NCBI GenBank assembly: GCA_020624805.1
Contig: JAHKVW010000111.1
Span: 1 to 33,605 of the forward strand
From: a bacterium
Lineage (GTDB): Bacteria > Bacillota > Clostridia > Oscillospirales > Acutalibacteraceae
Reading direction: 5' to 3'
DNA length: 33,605 nucleotides
Below, piece after piece: positions 33,562 to 33,605 of the stretch. Each line of letters begins with the position of its first letter. The first letter of the stretch is position 1. The translations under genes were made by a program, and so were the position numbers. Below the pieces are notes generated by a model. It saw only the letters and a list, made by a program, of their open reading frames with translations, was not told the origin of the DNA and did no database searches.

Positions 33562-33605
33562 GTGAGAGCGTAGATCAAACTTCGGACAGGAGGTGTCGAT
33601 CCGAA

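Overview
This window looks like a chromosome segment of an anaerobic gut or rumen Firmicute, most likely a Ruminococcus-like member of the Oscillospiraceae. The evidence is a complete bacterial V/A-type ATPase operon, paired UPF0210/UPF0237 genes, a DnaD-DnaC pair, short dispersed repeats of the type common in this group, and a secreted fibronectin-III/dockerin protein. No rRNA or species marker is present, so the genus is an inference.

Positions 1-9702 (all minus strand) hold the V/A-ATPase genes, transcribed right to left in the order H-C-I-K-F-E-A-B-D, with a strong terminator after D. At least four spacers in the operon carry repeat DNA of different families, including about 670 bp between F and E. 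Positions 9762-11398 hold UPF0210 and its ACT-domain partner. An AT-rich zinc-ribbon exonuclease follows, then galU, a zinc-binding membrane protein, and divergently a prfB without the usual programmed frameshift. A YdcF-like/TSCPD pair, tRNA-Gly(CCC), dnaD and dnaC-like genes, tRNA-Gln(CTG) and tRNA-Pro(CGG) complete the core region.

Positions 19536-33417 are a 13.9-kb integrative, probably mobilizable element inserted in the 3' end of tRNA-Pro. It is bounded by 23-bp perfect direct repeats; the left copy keeps the tRNA intact. From left to right it carries: a tyrosine integrase and excisionase-like gene; an SF3 (D5-type) replication helicase; an AT-rich non-coding region with dyad-symmetric repeats that looks like a replication origin; a four-helix-bundle gene; a 1165-residue secreted FN3/dockerin cargo protein; two tandem homologous structured small-RNA candidates; a J-domain/DUF3846 pair; a protein resembling a degenerate matrixin protease; a VirD4/TraG-type coupling ATPase; and a replication-relaxation family DNA-processing protein beside a nested 120-bp inverted repeat (candidate oriT). 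Phased TTGTCAA motifs at both ends look like integrase arm sites.

The most novel items are the paired small RNAs (27867-28237), the symmetric origin (23137-23357), the matrixin-like protein with an altered zinc motif (29765-30319), and the use of the element to carry a large secreted adhesin- or cellulosome-like protein. Past attR, the displaced native tRNA terminator is followed by an inverted 18-bp copy of the tRNA 3' end.
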